40,409 nucleotides of DNA from Mycobacteriaceae bacterium. Lineage in GTDB: Bacteria > Pseudomonadota > Gammaproteobacteria > Burkholderiales > Burkholderiaceae_D. The notes beneath the pieces were generated by a model. The model had not been told where the DNA came from. It saw only the letters and a program-made list of their open reading frames with translations, and made no database searches. The DNA lies in the NCBI GenBank assembly GCA_903970145.1, contig CAJCHO010000038.1:1-40409 (forward strand). Direction: 5' to 3'. Positions 17,666 through 25,663 of the stretch are shown piece by piece. Numbering within the stretch: position 1 is the stretch's first letter; each line of letters opens with the position of its first letter. The position numbers were made by a program, and so were the translations under genes.

Positions 17666-18346
17666 GTGAAGGTGCTCTTGGTAGAGGACAACGCACGCGT
17701 AGCCCGTTTCGTCGTCAACGGTCTGCGCGAATCCGGCTATACGGTCGACCACTCGGAAACCGGCCGGGACGGCATGCTTCTGGCCGTCTCCGAGACCTAC
17801 GACGCGATGATCATGGACCGCATGCTTCCCGGCCAGGTTGATGGCTTGACCATCATCGCCGGCTTGCGCGCCTCGGGTGTGCGCACGCCGATCCTGATCT
17901 TGAGCGCCCTGTCGGAGGTCGATGAGCGTATCAAGGGTCTGCGCAGCGGCGGCGATGATTACCTGACCAAGCCTTTTGCGTTTGGCGAACTTTTGGCGCG
18001 TCTCGATGCCCTTGTGCGTCGCAGTACGGTTGGCCACCAGGAAACCACCCTCGCGGTCGCGGACCTGCAGATGGATCTGCTTACGCGCAAGGTCACTCGT
18101 GGGTCCCGTGTGATCGCGCTGCAGCCGCGGGAATTCAAGCTGCTTGAATACCTGATGCGCCACGCCGGGCAGGTGGTCACGCGCACGATGCTCTTCGAGA
18201 ACGTCTGGGAATACCATTTCGATCCCCAGACCAACGTGATCGACGTGCACATCAGCAAGCTGCGCCAGAAGATCGATAGCGAGTCCGACCATCCACTGCT
18301 GCGCACGGTGCGCAGTGCCGGATACATGTTGAGCGCCGATGAATAG
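17666..18346 (+). CDS. OmpR-family response regulator
   Basis: 226 residues from GTG at 17666, chosen because AAGGAG lies 7-8 bases upstream and the protein then opens directly with VKVLLVEDNARVARF, the first strand of the receiver domain. The open frame extends to 17627, but those residues look non-homologous. Phospho-acceptor D51 lies in MIMDRMLPG and K102 in YLTKPFAF. The C-terminal winged helix runs from LLTRKVTRGSRVIALQPREFKLLEYL to the TNVIDVHISKLRQKID recognition region. It overlaps the kinase gene by 8 bases. Position just after the RND genes suggests it regulates the pump operon. Confidence 0.93.
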   Translation: MKVLLVEDNARVARFVVNGLRESGYTVDHSETGRDGMLLAVSETYDAMIMDRMLPGQVDGLTIIAGLRASGVRTPILILSALSEVDERIKGLRSGGDDYLTKPFAFGELLARLDALVRRSTVGHQETTLAVADLQMDLLTRKVTRGSRVIALQPREFKLLEYLMRHAGQVVTRTMLFENVWEYHFDPQTNVIDVHISKLRQKIDSESDHPLLRTVRSAGYMLSADE

Positions 18347-19694
18347 GGTGCTGCGCTCGTCGGCCTTTTCGCTCGCCTTTGGCTACGTGGCGCTGGGCAT
18401 GCTCGCCATCGCGCTCTTCGCCGCTCCGCTCTGGTATGTCTGGCGCGGTGCGGTCGAGGACGGCCGTGCAGAACTGCTCCAGGAAGACCGCGAGAAACTG
18501 ACTTCGGTGTTTCGCGATGAAGGCCCAAGCGGCCTTGCCGCATTTATCAATGCCCGCGTGGGCATGCAGATTGCGGGCGAGCGCTTCCTGCTTTTGACGG
18601 ACTCGAACCTGCATCCCCTTGCTGGCAATATGCCGGCGTGGCCGAGCGATCTCCCGGAGGCGCCGGCCTCACAGACGGCGCGTATCAGGATTGGTGACCA
18701 CCAGATCCAGGCCGTGATCGTCCAGGCTACCCTGCCCGGTGGCTACCGGCTCTTCGTCGGTCGCGACCTGGCACGCTTTGCGCCGGTCGAAACGCGCTTC
18801 TGGTACGGCCTGGTCGCGGCACTGGCGACGATCTCGATCGTCGGTGTGCTTGGCGGTGTGCTGATCCGGCGCATGCTGATGGCGCGCATCCACAGCATCG
18901 ACCGCACGGTTCTCGCGATCGTCAATGGCGACCTTGGCCACCGCCTTGCCACGCGCTCGAGCGGTGACGAACTTGACACTCTGTCGATTACGATTAACCG
19001 CATGCTCGACCAGATCGAACAGCTGGTCCACGGGGTCCGTTCAGTCTCGGACTCGATCGCCCACGAGCTGCGCACGCCGCTGGCGGAATTGCGTTCACGT
19101 CTGGAAGTCATCTACCTGACGCGACCACCGCCTGACGAAGCGCACGCTGAGGTCGAGGCTGCCGTCGCCGACGTCGACCGGGTCATCCAGACTTTTAATG
19201 CGCTTTTGCGTCTGGCCGAGATTGATACCGGTACGCGTCGCGCCGGATTCGTTGCGGTCGACGCGAGCAAGGTGGTGCGCGAGGCGGTCGAATTCTATCT
19301 GCCGGCAACCGAGATCAAGGGTGTCGCGCTGTCCTATCGCGAGATCGGCCCGATGCCGGTTTCGGGGGACCCTCTGCTGTTGACACAGGCGGTCGGGAAC
19401 CTGATCGACAATGCACTGAAATACGCGCGCAACGATGGCCAGATCACGGTCGATCTCGCGCGTCGCGGCGATGGCGCGGTCTCAATCGGCGTGACCGACG
19501 ACGGGCCGGGCATTCCGGACGCGGAAAAGCCGCAAGTCATCAGGCGCTTTTATCGCGGCCTTGGCAGTGCCGATACGCCCGGCGTCGGGCTCGGTCTGAC
19601 GCTCGTCGACGCGGTCGCCCGCCTGCACGGCGGTGTGCTGGAGCTGGCTGACAACAATCCGGGATTGCGCGCCCAACTGGTGCTCAGGTTCTGA
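18339..19694 (+). CDS. Sensor histidine kinase partner of the OmpR-type regulator
   Basis: 451 residues. TM1 (about 8-33), a periplasmic sensor of about 120 residues, TM2 (about 155-178), a HAMP linker (IHSIDRTVLAIVNGDLGHRL), a dimerisation domain with phospho-accepting H242 in SIAHELRTPLAEL, then the ATPase domain with N box NLIDNALKYA, G1 box DDGPGIPD and G2 box GVGLGLTLV. All catalytic boxes are intact. The periplasmic sensor is compact and has no domain I recognise. It converges with poxB, with only 16 bases between the two stops. Confidence 0.93.
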   Translation: MNRVLRSSAFSLAFGYVALGMLAIALFAAPLWYVWRGAVEDGRAELLQEDREKLTSVFRDEGPSGLAAFINARVGMQIAGERFLLLTDSNLHPLAGNMPAWPSDLPEAPASQTARIRIGDHQIQAVIVQATLPGGYRLFVGRDLARFAPVETRFWYGLVAALATISIVGVLGGVLIRRMLMARIHSIDRTVLAIVNGDLGHRLATRSSGDELDTLSITINRMLDQIEQLVHGVRSVSDSIAHELRTPLAELRSRLEVIYLTRPPPDEAHAEVEAAVADVDRVIQTFNALLRLAEIDTGTRRAGFVAVDASKVVREAVEFYLPATEIKGVALSYREIGPMPVSGDPLLLTQAVGNLIDNALKYARNDGQITVDLARRGDGAVSIGVTDDGPGIPDAEKPQVIRRFYRGLGSADTPGVGLGLTLVDAVARLHGGVLELADNNPGLRAQLVLRF

Positions 19695-19710
19695 CGCGCC
19701 GCACCGTGCC

Positions 19711-21426
19711 TTACTTCAGGAAGTTGTCGGTGAACAACTCCATCACGTCGCCACCGCGACCACCCATGATCGCCTTGATCGAGTAAAGAGCCGTACCAAA
19801 GACCTGGGCCGCCTCGACTTTGGGCGGCATGACCAGCTCCATCCGATCGACGTGCACATCGAGCAGCGCCGGTCCGGGTTGTGCAAGCCGTTGCGCGACC
19901 GCCGACTCGAGTTCATTGGCGTCGCGCACGACCCGACCCCAAAAGCCAATCGCCTCGGCCACGCGCGCGAAATCCGGATTCTTCAGGTTCGTATAGGCGT
20001 CGAGAAGTCCCTCGACCTTCATCTCGAGTTCGACGAATCCGAGCGTGCCATTGTTGAACACCACGACCTTGACCGCGATGTCCTCCTGGATGGCCGTGAT
20101 GAGGTCACCGAGCATCATCGCGATTCCGCCATCTCCGGAAAATGAGATCACCTGGCGCTCCGGCTGGGCTTTTTTTGCGCCGAGTGCCTGGGGCATGGCG
20201 TTGGCCATCGTGCCGTGACTCAGACTGACTATCGTGCGATTCCTGCCGGTCGCCGGCACGTGGCGCAGCAGCCAGACCATCGGCGAGCCACCGTCCGCGG
20301 TGAACACCGCGTCAGGCGCGCTCTGCTCGCCAATTACCGAAGCGAGATATTGCGGATGGATGGCGCCGCCGCGGCCAATCCTGGCGCGCTTGTCCTGGGC
20401 CTCGATGGCCTTTTCGTGGCGCTTTAGCGCCTCTCCAAGAAAACTCTCGTCACTCTTTTGCGCGATCCGCGGCAAGAGTGCCTCCAGGGTCGATTTCACG
20501 TCGCCGACCGCGCCAATGTCGATCGGGTGACGACGGCCGAGGTGGCTGCCGTCGATGTCGATCTGGATGATCTTGGCGTGACTGGGATAGAACTGGCGCC
20601 AGGCGAAATCACAACCGAGCAGAAGCAGGGCATCGCACTCCTGCAAGGCCCAGTATCCGGACGCGTTGCCAAACACGCCCGTCATGCCGACATTGAAGGG
20701 GTTGTCGTATTCGAGGAAGTCCTTGGCGCGCGACGTGTGCGCAACCGGTGACTTCAAAAGCCCGGCCAGGGCCAGCACTTGCGCGTGGGCACCGTCGCAA
20801 CCCGAGCCGCCGTAGACGGTGACCCGCGTGGCCGTATTCAGAACGGCGGCGATTGCTTCGAGTTCGGGATCGCTTGGCCTGGTGACGGGGCGCGAGAGGT
20901 GTACCGAAAAGCCATCGTCCTCGACCATTTCCCGGGAGACGTCGACCGGCACGATCAGGACAGCCAGGCCGCGTTTGCTTAACGCCGCCTGCGCGGCCAT
21001 TGCCGTCTTGCGCCGTGCCTGGGCGCCGGTGCGAATCTCCTCGCAGAACACGCTGCAACTGCGATAGATCGAAGTGAAGTCGACTTCCTGGGGGAAGTCA
21101 AAGCCGATCTCGTCGCGCGTGATCTGACTGGCGATCAAGACCACCGGAGCGCGGTTGCGGTGACTCTCGTAGAGTCCGTTGATGAAGTGCAGGCTGCCAG
21201 GGCCGCAGGAACCTGCACAGGCGGTCAGACGATTGTTAATCATCGACTCGGCGCCTGCGGCAAAGCCGGCCGCCTCTTCGTGCCTTACGTGCACGAATTT
21301 CATCTCGCTGCGACGTATGGCGTCGGTCACATGGTTCAGGGTGTCGCCCGGAACTCCCCAGCAATGTCGCACACCGGCGGCATACAGAGTCTCGACGATG
21401 ATCTCGGCTACCTGCTTGTGATGCAT
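19711..21426 (-). CDS. poxB: Pyruvate dehydrogenase (quinone) / pyruvate oxidase, ThDP enzyme
   Basis: Oxidatively decarboxylates pyruvate to acetate and CO2, passing electrons to membrane quinone. I place the start at ATG 21426 (AGGAG 7 bases upstream), giving 571 residues against 572 in E. coli PoxB; the open frame continues to 21510. Catalytic glutamate E50 lies in FVHVRHEEAAGFAAGAE. The ThDP/Mg motif runs from SGDGGIAMMLGDL to VVVFNNGTLGF. The FAD-binding middle domain is intact. The C-terminus GGRGGDVMELFTDNFLK resembles the membrane-binding peptide of PoxB (ending GDEVIELAKTNWLR in E. coli, from memory). This supports PoxB over related acetolactate synthases. Confidence 0.9.
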   Translation of the reverse strand: MHHKQVAEIIVETLYAAGVRHCWGVPGDTLNHVTDAIRRSEMKFVHVRHEEAAGFAAGAESMINNRLTACAGSCGPGSLHFINGLYESHRNRAPVVLIASQITRDEIGFDFPQEVDFTSIYRSCSVFCEEIRTGAQARRKTAMAAQAALSKRGLAVLIVPVDVSREMVEDDGFSVHLSRPVTRPSDPELEAIAAVLNTATRVTVYGGSGCDGAHAQVLALAGLLKSPVAHTSRAKDFLEYDNPFNVGMTGVFGNASGYWALQECDALLLLGCDFAWRQFYPSHAKIIQIDIDGSHLGRRHPIDIGAVGDVKSTLEALLPRIAQKSDESFLGEALKRHEKAIEAQDKRARIGRGGAIHPQYLASVIGEQSAPDAVFTADGGSPMVWLLRHVPATGRNRTIVSLSHGTMANAMPQALGAKKAQPERQVISFSGDGGIAMMLGDLITAIQEDIAVKVVVFNNGTLGFVELEMKVEGLLDAYTNLKNPDFARVAEAIGFWGRVVRDANELESAVAQRLAQPGPALLDVHVDRMELVMPPKVEAAQVFGTALYSIKAIMGGRGGDVMELFTDNFLK

Positions 21427-21721
21427 GGCTCGCTCCTGGCTCAAGGGATGGCAGGCCGGGGTGCAATTCTCATGCACATGGCACGGGGGCACCGGCCGAT
21501 CGGACAGCACATACGGGGAGTAAACCAGTCTAGCAGTTCAAACGCGAGCGCGAGCGCGCGTGCAAGATCGGTGTACGCGTAGCGCGTCACGCAGGCCGGT
21601 AAAGTGACCCGGCCGCCAGTTGGCCTCTCAGAGGTCGTTTCCGATCCATCCAGAAGGGGCAATGCCGCGCCCGACTGCCAATGGCAGTCTGGAAAAAAAG
21701 CAGATAATCAGTAGGGAAAAA

Positions 21722-21949
21722 TCAGGCCGCGATGGCCAGCGAATCGCTGTGTTGCGCGACTTGTGCGATGCGCGCCGGTGCGTCACTTTCAATCGCACGC
21801 ACGAAGCACGAGCGGGCGCAATCGGCGCAGCAGCCGCACACCGTTCCCACGCGCAGCGAAGATTGCAGGGCATCGTAGCTCACGCAACCCTCGCGCACTT
21901 CGCGCTCGATGTCGCGATCCGATACTCGCATGCACACACAGACGATCAT
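21722..21949 (-). CDS. bfd: Bacterioferritin-associated ferredoxin
   Basis: 75 residues. The small [2Fe-2S] protein that donates electrons to bacterioferritin so stored iron can be released. The four cluster cysteines C4, C6, C38 and C41 have exactly the C-X-C-X31-C-X2-C spacing of characterised Bfd. Extra cysteines at 22, 40, 44 and 48 are unusual but do not disturb the set. The ATG at 21949 has GGAG upstream, and the frame extending to 22003 is not needed. It lies 132 bases downstream of bfr on the same strand. The C-terminal 20 residues (APARIAQVAQHSDSLAIAA) exceed the E. coli length. Confidence 0.92.
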   Translation of the reverse strand: MIVCVCMRVSDRDIEREVREGCVSYDALQSSLRVGTVCGCCADCARSCFVRAIESDAPARIAQVAQHSDSLAIAA

Positions 21950-22010
21950 TGACGCGCTCCGTCGAATCCGCAGACGGCGCCTTGCGCACCATCCAGATAA
22001 CAATGGTAAC

Positions 22011-22029
22011 GCGAATCATTCCTATTCGC
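22011..22029 (-). promoter_or_regulatory. Possible iron-responsive (Fur-like) operator upstream of bfd
   Basis: GCGAAT and ATTCGC arms around a 7-base centre form a 19-base inverted repeat 62 bases before the bfd start. It reads GAATAGGAATGATTCGC on the bfd strand, which partly resembles a Fur box, and bfd genes are commonly Fur-repressed. The match to the consensus is loose, so this is suggestive only. Confidence 0.35.
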
Positions 22030-22081
22030 AAGGCCAGCAATTCCCGGCAAATAGGGTAGCGCGGGACTGCTTGCTCGCGAG

Positions 22082-22564
22082 CTACTCGTCCGACTCTTCG
22101 CCGATCTGGCTCTGCAGGTAATTGGGCTCGCCAAGCTTCTCGACCAGTGACAGCTGGGTTTCGAGAAAGTCGATGTGTTCCTCGGTGTCCTCGAGGATTT
22201 TCGTCAGCACCTCGCGCGACACGAAGTCCTGTGCCGCTTCGCAGGTCACGACGCCCGCGGCGATGGTGGTACGCGCCGCGCGCTCAAGCGCGAGGTCGCA
22301 ATTGAGTAGCTCAACGAGAGTCTCGCCGATCATGAGTTTGCCCAGATCCTGCAGATTTGGCAGCCCATCGAGCATCAGAATGCGTTCGATCAGGCGGTCC
22401 GCGTGTTTCATCTCGCCCATCGATTCCTGGTACTCGATCTTGGCCATCCTCTCGAATCCCCAGTGACGCAGGATCCGGCAGTGCAGGAAATACTGGTTGA
22501 TCGCGGTGAGTTCGTTTTTCAGTTGGGCCTGCAATGCCCGTACCACGTCCGGATTGCCTTGCAT
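22082..22564 (-). CDS. bfr: Bacterioferritin
   Basis: 160 residues (E. coli 158), forming the 24-subunit iron store. I chose the ATG at 22564 with GGGGAAG just upstream rather than the in-frame TTG at 22576. With that start the numbering aligns with E. coli without gaps: E18, Y25, E51, haem ligand M52, H54, E94 and H130 are present. Position 127, a bridging glutamate of the ferroxidase centre, is threonine here (EDTEEHIDFLE versus RDEEGHIDWLE). Haem binding should be normal, while the ferroxidase site may be weakened. It is the partner of bfd. Confidence 0.95.
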   Translation of the reverse strand: MQGNPDVVRALQAQLKNELTAINQYFLHCRILRHWGFERMAKIEYQESMGEMKHADRLIERILMLDGLPNLQDLGKLMIGETLVELLNCDLALERAARTTIAAGVVTCEAAQDFVSREVLTKILEDTEEHIDFLETQLSLVEKLGEPNYLQSQIGEESDE

Positions 22565-22638
22565 GATCTTCCCCAAAGAAAAAACTGCGCCCCCGTGAGC
22601 CGCTATTCTAGACCTCCCCGCCGGCTCGGTGAGCCTCG

Positions 22639-22923
22639 CTAGGCTGCTTCGCCCGGATCGAAATCGTCGTCGAGCTCGTATTCGCCGCGGCGCTGCGCCG
22701 CGATCATGTCACGCGCCTGGGCTGCAAATCGCGCGGGCACGCGCACCTTGGCCCCACCGACCGCATCCTTCCAAAGATAGTTCGCCTGGACGGTATGAGC
22801 GTCGCCGGTCTGGGCGGGAATGCCATTGGATTGGAGAAATGAGCAGAACATGTGAGCGTCTGTGGGCGAGAGATTGCTGAGCACAATCTCAAGGTCACCC
22901 TGAATTTCGGGATCGATCTGCAC
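22639..22923 (-). CDS. DUF2007 domain protein
   Basis: 94 residues from GTG at 22923, with AGGAG 12 bases upstream. The family signature is visible: TDAHMFCSFLQSNGIPAQTGD followed by HTVQANYLWKDAVGGAKVRV and an acidic tail (ELDDDFDPGEAA). These ferredoxin-fold proteins are annotated as putative signal-transducing proteins, but no biochemical role is established. It lies between the MFS gene and bfr on the same strand, separated from the former by a strong hairpin. Confidence 0.85.
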   Translation of the reverse strand: MQIDPEIQGDLEIVLSNLSPTDAHMFCSFLQSNGIPAQTGDAHTVQANYLWKDAVGGAKVRVPARFAAQARDMIAAQRRGEYELDDDFDPGEAA

Positions 22924-22942
22924 GCGCGGGAAGGCTCCTCGA

Positions 22943-22973
22943 CCAGTGCCTGCGCGACGCGCGCAGGCACTGG
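22943..22973 (-). terminator. Perfect 14-bp hairpin downstream of the MFS gene
   Basis: CCAGTGCCTGCGCG (22943-22956) is the exact complement of 22960-22973, with a 3-base loop. It starts 8 bases after the MFS stop codon on the minus strand. No U-tract follows, so it may be a terminator of the strong-stem type, or a barrier protecting the mRNA 3' end. Confidence 0.5.
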
Positions 22974-22980
22974 GGAGAGT

Positions 22981-24282
22981 CTAGTCCAGCGGCGCCGGGT
23001 CGGCCAGCTTTGTCGGCAGTGGGGCCGCAGGCGCATTCGACTGGGCGGGTCTCTGGTGCGCTGGCACCTCCGCGCCCGAGCCGGAACCCTTCACCGCATG
23101 TATCCACATCACGCCAAAGAGCACGATCGCCGTTGCGATGAGGCCGTTGTTGCCGTAGCCGGTGATGTGACCATCGGCCGAACTGGTCAGCAACAGTCCG
23201 CCGATCCAGGCGCCGCAGCCCGTGCCGATCGACTGGATCGCGCTGTTCAGGCTCAGGAATGCGCCGCGATGTTCCGGTTGCGGCACCGTGGTCAGGAGCG
23301 CCTGCATCGGAATGAAGCGCCCCGAGGCGAGGATCATGAAGACCGGGAACAGACCTAGGATCACGTAATACGGCACTTGCGGAAGGTGGGTCATGAAGAG
23401 CACCGGAATGATCGACAAGAGTGCGACCACGCAAAAGACCCGGCGCCGCCCGAAGCGATCGGCCAGTTTGCCAACCTGGCGCGAGGTAAAGAAGGTCGCA
23501 GCGCCGCCTGCCATGTAGAGCCAGGACAACTGGGCGGGCTGGACGTCGTGATTGGCGACGAGCACCGGCGAGATGAAGGGGATCACCATCATCTGCGCAA
23601 CCATCACGGTGAAAGTCAGCAGATAGGCGCGCAGGTGACTCGGCAGCGTGATGAGATACCACAACTCGGGCAGCACGCGGGCCAGCGGAACCGGCGCCTT
23701 CGCGAGGTGTTCGCGCAGCGACGGGATAATATTGCTGCAGGCGAACCAGATCAGGCTTGAGAGCACGACCAGCAGCACGAACGGTGCCCACCAGCCAAAG
23801 TGTGCGCCCAGCAGCACACCCGCCGGCACACCCGCGACCGCTGCGATCGAAAAGCCGGTCATGAGAATACCGGTCGCCGCGCCGCGCCGCTGCGCGGGGA
23901 TGACATCACTGATGATGGTCATCACGACCGAAGCCAGCACGCCTCCGGCAAGCCCGGCAAACGAGCGTGCGAACAGCAGCAGCAAAAAGCTCGAGGCGAG
24001 CGCACAGGCGATATTCGAGGCTACGAAAAGGGCGTACATGACCAGGAGCAGGCGCCGCCGGTCGAAGCGATCGATATAGGTCGCCGCGAGCAGGCCGGAA
24101 ATCCCCGAACACCAGGAGTAGGCCGAGACCGCGGTGGCAAAAGCTGCCGGACCGATCGCGAAGGCCTGCATGATCTGCGGCCCAAGCGGCATCATCACCA
24201 TGAAATCCATGATGATGGTGAACTGGGTGAGGGCGAGCAGCCACAAAAGGCGCCGCTCGCGTTTGGGTTCTAATGGATGCAT
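22981..24282 (-). CDS. MFS transporter (DHA1-like exporter)
   Basis: 433 residues with about 12 hydrophobic helices in two halves. Standard MFS signatures: the loop 2-3 motif YIDRFDRRRLLLVMY, the repeat equivalent KLADRFGRRRVF, and FSIAAVAGVPAGVLLG in TM5 (motif C type, typical of drug/H+ antiporters). The C-terminal 40 residues are Pro/Ala-rich and probably disordered. It begins 42 bases downstream of the PadR gene on the same strand, so the regulator probably controls it and both leave from the same promoter. Substrate unknown. Confidence 0.88.
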   Translation of the reverse strand: MHPLEPKRERRLLWLLALTQFTIIMDFMVMMPLGPQIMQAFAIGPAAFATAVSAYSWCSGISGLLAATYIDRFDRRRLLLVMYALFVASNIACALASSFLLLLFARSFAGLAGGVLASVVMTIISDVIPAQRRGAATGILMTGFSIAAVAGVPAGVLLGAHFGWWAPFVLLVVLSSLIWFACSNIIPSLREHLAKAPVPLARVLPELWYLITLPSHLRAYLLTFTVMVAQMMVIPFISPVLVANHDVQPAQLSWLYMAGGAATFFTSRQVGKLADRFGRRRVFCVVALLSIIPVLFMTHLPQVPYYVILGLFPVFMILASGRFIPMQALLTTVPQPEHRGAFLSLNSAIQSIGTGCGAWIGGLLLTSSADGHITGYGNNGLIATAIVLFGVMWIHAVKGSGSGAEVPAHQRPAQSNAPAAPLPTKLADPAPLD

Positions 24283-24324
24283 TGTTGCTTTCAGAAATTA
24301 TTTTAGGAGGAGTAGGGTGTCGCT

Positions 24325-25011
24325 TTAACCTGCGTCCTTGTGGTCAAGCTGCTCGATTTCCTCGAGGGCGCGACGCAGGATCGCAGCGATCTCGCGCTGG
24401 CGGCTGGCGGGCAGATCGACGCTCTTGAAGATCAGGCGCTTGAGCGCATAGCGCACAGTGGCGAGTTCGGGATGCCAGCCGTGCCCATCCGCTTCTTCAT
24501 CGCCGGACTCACCGGCAAAGGCGCGCCGCACGGAATCCATTTTACGACCGATCTCGGCGAGTCGGGCAAGCAGCATCTCGGCGTGCTGACGGCGCTCGGC
24601 GAGATAGGCGCGCCCGTCGTCGGCCACTGCATAGCGCTTGCGATTGCCTTCCTGCTCGACCGTCACATAGCGCAGCTCTTCGAGATAGGTCAGTGCGGGA
24701 TACACCATGCCAGGACTTGGTGCATAAAAGCCGTTCGAGTGCGCCTCGAGTGCCTTGATCAATTCATATCCGTGGCGCGGTTCCTTTTCGAGCAGACACA
24801 GCAGCAGTAGCTGCAGGTCATCCGAACTGATCCTGCGCGCGCGCGGCATGCTGTCTTCTTCACCGCTGCCGCCAAAGCCATGACCGCGGCCGCGGCCAAA
24901 GCCATGCCCGCCGCCGTGAGAGTGGCGTCCCATGGCATGCCACAGGGCGTGCAGGGAAAACATCTCGGCAAAGCGGCCGCCGCGGAAATCGGGATGATGG
25001 TGATGACGCAT
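24325..25011 (-). CDS. PadR-family regulator with His/Gly-rich N-terminal tail (YqjI-like)
   Basis: 228 residues. The N-terminus (about 1-55) is extraordinary: MRHHHHPDF, then HALWHAMGRHSHGGGHG and repeated GRGHGFG units. A PadR winged helix follows (about 60-140: DLQLLLLCLLEKEPRHGYELIKAL, APSPGMVYPALTYLEE, GNRKRYAVADDGRAYL) and a helical dimerisation tail. E. coli YqjI has the same layout, a metal-binding His-rich tail before a PadR domain, and responds to nickel and iron, so metal sensing is likely here. AAAGG sits 6 bases before the ATG. Its promoter carries overlapping palindromes, which fits autoregulation. Confidence 0.9.
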   Translation of the reverse strand: MRHHHHPDFRGGRFAEMFSLHALWHAMGRHSHGGGHGFGRGRGHGFGGSGEEDSMPRARRISSDDLQLLLLCLLEKEPRHGYELIKALEAHSNGFYAPSPGMVYPALTYLEELRYVTVEQEGNRKRYAVADDGRAYLAERRQHAEMLLARLAEIGRKMDSVRRAFAGESGDEEADGHGWHPELATVRYALKRLIFKSVDLPASRQREIAAILRRALEEIEQLDHKDAG

Positions 25012-25035
25012 GGCAGACCTTTAGATAGTTTTACG

Positions 25036-25073
25036 ATATGTCGTACGATATATATCTTAAGATCGTCTGTCAA
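25036..25073 (-). promoter_or_regulatory. PadR promoter with overlapping operator palindromes
   Basis: On the minus strand a perfect -35 TTGACA (25068-25073), a 17-base spacer and a -10 TATCGT (25045-25050) give a 5' leader of about 27 bases. ATCTTAAGAT (25054-25063), a perfect 10-bp palindrome, fills the spacer. An 18-bp near-palindrome centred on TCGTACGA (25036-25053) covers the -10. ACGATAT also occurs twice, 12 bases apart. A repressor bound here would block RNA polymerase. Confidence 0.65.
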
Positions 25074-25219
25074 TCCTTTTTTGCGTCACGTCCTTGCGGT
25101 AAATAGATTCATTGAATCAATGGGATACGGAGGTCCCGGAAGGAATGACACCACATTCCATATGATTGCTGGGACGGCGTCCCACGGTCCTGCCTCACCC
25201 CAAAAATTTTCGGGCGGGA

Positions 25220-25450
25220 CTATTTGCTCGGGGACGTGCGAGCCGCAAGCGCAGCGTCGCGGGCCGCGCGAGTCGCGCGCAGGGCGCGATTTGCCTCGAC
25301 CAGATTGAGCCCATCGCTCGTCTGTGTCAGATCCTGCGCGGCCTGCGCGAACCCGGCCTCCCCGGTGTCAGCATTGCCTGACTGGGAACCAAGGGCATGG
25401 ACCGACGATCGCGGGTCTTTTTTTGCAGTGAACATCTTAAAGCTTGCCAT
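25220..25450 (-). CDS. Small hypothetical protein
   Basis: 76 residues, MASFKMFTAKKDPRSS at the start, then a Gln/Ala/Arg-rich helical-looking region ending ARDAALAARTSPSK. Not recognised. Support for a real gene: a strong ribosome site (GGAGG 6 bases before the ATG), an AT-richer 5' end, and a 214-base free region upstream for a promoter. No membrane segment, signal peptide or cysteine is present. The sequence is rich in Ala and Arg and could be a nucleic-acid- or phasin-like amphipathic helix, but that is a guess. Confidence 0.5.
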   Translation of the reverse strand: MASFKMFTAKKDPRSSVHALGSQSGNADTGEAGFAQAAQDLTQTSDGLNLVEANRALRATRAARDAALAARTSPSK

Positions 25451-25663
25451 GACCCCTCCGGCGGCTTGCGTACGAATAAAAGCTTAACGCGCAAGACCAG
25501 GATTCGGTACACAGCATTGACGCAATTGTCCGTTCCTGCGTGGCATTTTTGCAGATCAGGCGAGGGTTTCAAAGTCCTCGTGGATCAAGCCATTGATTTT
25601 CAAGGTGAGCCTTGCGCGTCGGGAAATTCCCGCATTGACACTCAGCGCATCCAGCAGCGCAAT

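Noticed and set aside
21441-21662. Possible 73-codon minus-strand gene upstream of poxB
   Set aside because: No ribosome site or family match, and it overlaps the poxB start region.
21673-21689. Inverted repeat GACTGCC/GGCAGTC after bfd, considered as a terminator
   Set aside because: The homopolymer run lies on the wrong side for bfd: it precedes the stem on the bfd strand, and on the plus strand it is a run of A.
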